DNA of 64,000 nucleotides from assembly GCF_030811475.1 (NCBI RefSeq), contig NZ_JAUSQV010000001.1:3669001-3733000 (forward strand), written 5' to 3'. Positions 61,041-64,000 of the stretch are shown piece after piece. The notes under the pieces are model-generated. The model did no database searches. It was given only the letters and a program-made list of their open reading frames with translations, and was not told the origin of the DNA. Position 1 is the first letter of the stretch. Each line of letters opens with the position of its first letter. This stretch comes from Nakamurella flavida (GTDB lineage Bacteria; Actinomycetota; Actinomycetes; Mycobacteriales; Nakamurellaceae). Both the position numbers and the translations under genes were made by a program.

Positions 61041-62696
61041 TCAGCCGGCGAGCTTGTGGATCTCCGGGTGACCGGGCGTGATGCGGGTGGTGGCCGCGGT
61101 GATGCCGGCCTGCTTCATGAGCTTGCGGACGTCGTCGGCCTGCTCGGGCAGCATCAGCGTGATGACGGTGCCGCCGGCGCCGGCGCGGGCGGTGCGGCCC
61201 GAGCGGTGCAGGTAGGCCTTGTGCTCGGTCGGCGGGTCGAGGTGCACGACCAGCTCGATGTCGTCCACGTGGATGCCGCGGGCGGCGATGTCGGTGGCGA
61301 CGAGCACGCTCGCCCGGCCGGAGGAGAACGCGTCGAGGTTTCGCTCGCGGGCCCCTTGCGACAGGTTGCCGTGCAGGTCCACGGCCGGGATGCCGTTCTT
61401 GGTGAGCGCGGCGGCCCACTTCTTGGCGCCGTGCTTGGTGCGGGTGAACAGCAGGCGGCGGGCGCCACCGGAGGCGAGCTCGCGGACGACCTGGTTGCGG
61501 TCGTCCTTGTTCACCGCGAAGACGTGGTGGGTCATGGTCTCGACCTTGGACGACTCGTCGTCCACCGCGTGCACGGCCGGGTTGGTCAGGAAGTCGTTGA
61601 CCAGCACGGAGATCCCGTTGTCCAGGGTGGCCGAGAAGAGCAGCCGCTGGCCGTTCGCCGGCGTGGCGCGCAGCAGCCGCCGCACGCCGGGCAGGAACCC
61701 GAGATCGGCCATGTGGTCGGCCTCGTCGAGCACGGTGACCGCGATGTTGCCCAGATCGCAGTCGTTCCGGGCGATCAGGTCCTCGAGGCGACCGGGGCAG
61801 GCGATGACGATGTCGACACCGGAACGCAGCGCCGAGGTCTGGTTGCCGTATCCGACACCGCCGAAGACGACCATGGTCTTGAGGCCGAGGGCGGCGGCCA
61901 GCGGATCGATGGTGCGCTGCACCTGCAGGGCCAGCTCGCGGGTGGGCACGAGGACCAGACCGCGGGGCTTGCGCGCGGACCGGGCGACCGGCGCGGCGGC
62001 GACCCGGGTGACCAACGGGATGGCGAAGGCGATGGTCTTGCCGGAGCCGGTGCGGCCGCGGCCGAGCACGTCGCGCCCGGACAGCGACACCGGGAGGGTG
62101 GCGGCCTGGATCGGGAACGCGGTCTCCGCACCGAGCTTGCGCAGCGGGGCGATGAGCTTCGCGTCGACACCGAGCTCGGTGAACGAGGTGACGGAGTCGG
62201 CGGTGACCGGCTCGATCACCAGATGGTCGAACAGGGTGGAAGCCGGCGCCTGCGCACGGCGCTGGGCCGCGGGCTCGGACTTCGGCCGATCGGACTGGGG
62301 CCGGCTGCGCGGCGCATCGGCCGGGCGGCGACGCTCACCACCGTTGCGGGGGGCGCCGGAGCGGCCCCCATCGCGTCCGGCACCGTCCCGGCCGCCGTTG
62401 CGGTCGGACCGGGGGGCGTCACTGCGGGGGGCGTCGGAACGGCCACCGGTGCGCGGGGCACCGGACCGCTGGCCGCCGCCGGACCGCTGGGCCTGGCCGC
62501 CGACCGGGGCGACCGCGGCGATGGGGCTGCCGGAGCTGAACGCACCGACGGAGAACGCGCTGCCGCTGTACCCGGGGCTGGAGGAGGAGGTCACCGTCGT
62601 GCTGCCGCCGGCACCGGCGCCACGGCCACGCCGGGGCTGGTTGCGGGAGCGTCCACGGCTACCGCCGTCGGAGCGCGCGGAAGTGGGGTTCGTCAA
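61041..62696 (-). CDS. DEAD-box RNA helicase (RhlE-like)
   Basis: A 551-residue ATP-dependent RNA helicase. Core motifs: Q motif region AETAFPIQAATLP, Walker A GRTGSGKT (Lys220), PTREL, VLDEADHMADLG, SAT, ATDIAARGIHVDD and HRSGRTARAG. Residues 1-150 are a disordered Arg/Gly/Ser-rich tail with repeats like RSDAPRSD and GGRDGAGRDG that would bind RNA or promote condensates. The start is TTG at 62696, chosen because AAAGGA lies 5 nt upstream and no ATG/GTG occurs nearby. Proteins of this type assist ribosome assembly and RNA decay in the cold. Confidence 0.92.
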   Translation of the reverse strand: MTNPTSARSDGGSRGRSRNQPRRGRGAGAGGSTTVTSSSSPGYSGSAFSVGAFSSGSPIAAVAPVGGQAQRSGGGQRSGAPRTGGRSDAPRSDAPRSDRNGGRDGAGRDGGRSGAPRNGGERRRPADAPRSRPQSDRPKSEPAAQRRAQAPASTLFDHLVIEPVTADSVTSFTELGVDAKLIAPLRKLGAETAFPIQAATLPVSLSGRDVLGRGRTGSGKTIAFAIPLVTRVAAAPVARSARKPRGLVLVPTRELALQVQRTIDPLAAALGLKTMVVFGGVGYGNQTSALRSGVDIVIACPGRLEDLIARNDCDLGNIAVTVLDEADHMADLGFLPGVRRLLRATPANGQRLLFSATLDNGISVLVNDFLTNPAVHAVDDESSKVETMTHHVFAVNKDDRNQVVRELASGGARRLLFTRTKHGAKKWAAALTKNGIPAVDLHGNLSQGARERNLDAFSSGRASVLVATDIAARGIHVDDIELVVHLDPPTEHKAYLHRSGRTARAGAGGTVITLMLPEQADDVRKLMKQAGITAATTRITPGHPEIHKLAG

Positions 62697-63004
62697 GAGA
62701 ATCCTTTGGGACGTGCTGTCGTCAACCACACGGGGCGTCCTGCGACAGCAGGGAGGTCGCCGTGTGCTGGCGCTCACCTGCGGGAGAACGACACCGGCAT
62801 TGGCGCCATCAGCAACGGCCCGAGCGCACCGTCGGCGCGACTCGATGGCCAGAGTACCCCGCTGATCACCGTCGGCGGCGGAAACGGCCGGGAGAGCTGG
62901 CCCACTGCGGCTGTCCGACCAGGTCAGCGGGGTGGGAAGTCGGTGGGGCCGCACGGTGACCGTGGGCCGGCGGGAGGCCGAGGAGGAACGGACCCGGGCC
63001 CCGG
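62697..63004. other. 308-bp gap upstream of the DEAD-box helicase
   Basis: Between the helicase TTG and the ECF transporter stop. No gene is supported on either strand. It probably holds the helicase promoter and a long 5' leader; a TTGACG motif 16-21 nt before the helicase ribosome site is too close to the start to be its -35. Confidence 0.4.
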
Positions 63005-63601
63005 TCAGTCGTCCACGCCGCGGGCGATCAGCGCGTCGCCCAGGGCGTCCGCGGTGCGCAGGGCCCGTACGACCGCGGGCGCCACCATGGCCCGCACGGA
63101 GAAGCCGAGCCCGCGGGCCCGGCGGGCCTGGCCCACCTCGCCGACGATCTGCGCGACCAGCGGCACGCACCGGATGGTCAGCGCGAGCAGCAGCCCGACC
63201 CGGTCCGGGTCGATCCCGACCCGCCGCAGCGGCCGCAGCACCGCCTGGCACACGTCGAGCATCGCGGTGACCTTGGTGGTCAGGGTGACCAGGGCGGCCA
63301 CGGCCACCGTGACCAGCAGGCCGCCGCAGACCAGGACGGCCCGTTCCGGCCCGGCCAGCACGATCTGCACCGCGGCGATGACGACCAGGAACCAGCGCAT
63401 CGGGCGCAGTTGCACCCACGCCACCCGGCCCGGGATGCCGGCCAGCGCGTACAGCGCGACGACGGCCGCGGCGGCCGCCGCGAGCTGCCAGAGCTCGGCG
63501 ATCAGCACGGTGGCGATGATCGCCAGCAGCATGAGCAGCAGCTTCGGCCCGGCCGGCGCCCGGTGCAGGATCGACCGGCCCGGGTGGTAGAGCCCGATCA
63601 C
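63005..63601 (-). CDS. ECF transporter transmembrane protein EcfT (CbiQ/BioN family)
   Basis: A 198-residue EcfT scaffold protein with about five helices, starting with LYHPGRSILHRAPAGPKLLLM, the conserved N terminus. The two coupling motifs that contact the ATPase subunits appear as QARRARGLG and ALIARGVDD (ARxARG type). The ATPase gene ends 1 bp upstream, so the genes are co-expressed. The short length and two-gene layout match BioMN of biotin transporters, but the substrate protein (for example BioY) lies outside the window, so the vitamin cannot be named. GTG start. Confidence 0.87.
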   Translation of the reverse strand: MIGLYHPGRSILHRAPAGPKLLLMLLAIIATVLIAELWQLAAAAAAVVALYALAGIPGRVAWVQLRPMRWFLVVIAAVQIVLAGPERAVLVCGGLLVTVAVAALVTLTTKVTAMLDVCQAVLRPLRRVGIDPDRVGLLLALTIRCVPLVAQIVGEVGQARRARGLGFSVRAMVAPAVVRALRTADALGDALIARGVDD

Positions 63602-63602
63602 C

Positions 63603-64000
63603 TCAGGCGTCCAGCAGGGCGGTGTAGACGGCCACGGCGTCAGCCGGGGTGCCGTCGGCGACCACCCGCCCGGCGTCCAGGACGACGACGCGGTCGAACC
63701 CGTCCAGCAGGGGCAGCTGGTGGGTCACCAGCACGACCTGCTCGTCCAGTCCGGCGAGCAGGGCGCTGACCATGCGGGCGTTGCGCAGGTCCAGCAGGGT
63801 GGTCGGTTCGTCGGCGACGACCACCGCCGGTCGGGTGATCAGCACGGCGGCCAGCGCGAGCAGCTGCTTCTGCCCGCCGGAGAGCAGATGGGTGGGGTGC
63901 TCGGCGTGCCCGGCCAGACCGAACCGGCGCAGCACCGCGTCGACCTCGGCGTGGACCTCCGCCCTGGGCAGCCCGGACCGGCGGAGGGAGAACGCGACGT
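63603..64000 (-). CDS. ECF transporter ATP-binding protein (partial, 5' end beyond window)
   Basis: The last 131 residues of an ABC ATPase continue to the right edge. Visible parts are the signature LLSGGQKQLLALAAVL, Walker B AVVVADEPTTLLDLRN and the switch His in LVTHQLPLL, so this subunit appears catalytically complete in its C-terminal half; Walker A lies outside the window. The Walker B region ends ADEPTTLLD, with Asp-Glu. It precedes EcfT by 1 bp and would drive uptake of a vitamin or metal. BioM is the most likely type. Confidence 0.87.
   Translation of the reverse strand, partial: VAFSLRRSGLPRAEVHAEVDAVLRRFGLAGHAEHPTHLLSGGQKQLLALAAVLITRPAVVVADEPTTLLDLRNARMVSALLAGLDEQVVLVTHQLPLLDGFDRVVVLDAGRVVADGTPADAVAVYTALLDA

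Overview
The window is 64 kb of very GC-rich DNA with GTG/ATG starts, many ATGA/GTGA gene overlaps and actinobacterial marker families (RicT, an actinobacterial Tad pilus, 6C RNA, SAM-IV riboswitch). It is a chromosomal segment of an actinomycete. Gene order from the RidA protein to holB follows the Mycobacterium tuberculosis block Rv3678c to Rv3644c, with hppA and three lipoprotein genes in the middle. I cannot fix genus or species from sequence alone; a free-living Nakamurella- or Geodermatophilus-like lineage would fit, but that is only an impression. No phage, insertion sequence, CRISPR array or integrated element was found.

Layout. 1-10.6 kb: conserved housekeeping and stress genes: DUF4177 end, RidA, two metallo-beta-lactamase-fold hydrolases, an RlmA-like methyltransferase, crp, a small membrane protein, nth, a CoA-type Nudix hydrolase, a 31-codon coupled ORF, the acid-resistance protease marP, an EphE-like alpha/beta hydrolase without a nucleophile, a holin-family membrane protein and acs. 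10.8-18.2 kb: a degenerate Fic protein, a 6C small RNA, then the Tad pilus locus (ssd/CpaE-like, tadA, tadB, tadC, pilin, two TadE-like proteins). 18.2-23.8 kb: nucleoside deaminase coupled to a DUF1998 helicase, then the proton pyrophosphatase hppA. 24-27 kb: three tandem secreted lipoproteins, each with its own terminator. 27-37 kb: Rv3647c-like protein, topA, an MFS/thymidylate-kinase-like fusion, TerB, a methyltransferase, holB and ricT.

37-51 kb is more accessory: a secreted M28 peptidase, tRNA-Thr, a small lipoprotein, a MarR/GH16-like pair, ribD, tRNA-Lys, a noncanonical ABC ATPase with a YhgE/Pip membrane protein, a MarR/DHA2 efflux pair, and a class V aminotransferase behind a SAM-IV riboswitch. 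51-64 kb: tRNA-Glu, tRNA-Asp, tRNA-Phe, a flavin disulfide-reductase-family protein, a sugar transporter, a PASTA/HIBYL-CoA hydrolase/LuxR group, a small two-TM protein, a 965-residue secreted protein with 14 cysteine-pair propeller repeats, a DEAD-box RNA helicase and part of an ECF transporter.

Recurring themes: at least eight genes carry a TAnnnT box 6-8 nt before the start codon, the signature of leaderless mRNAs; two very small ORFs overlap the next gene through ATGA; and several proteins keep a fold but have lost catalytic residues (EphE-like, Fic-like, TMK-like, ABC ATPase). No wholly new system is evident. The best candidates for new biology are the coupled small ORFs, the lipoprotein trio with a Met-Asp repeat, the long-leader pilin and the inactive-enzyme paralogues.
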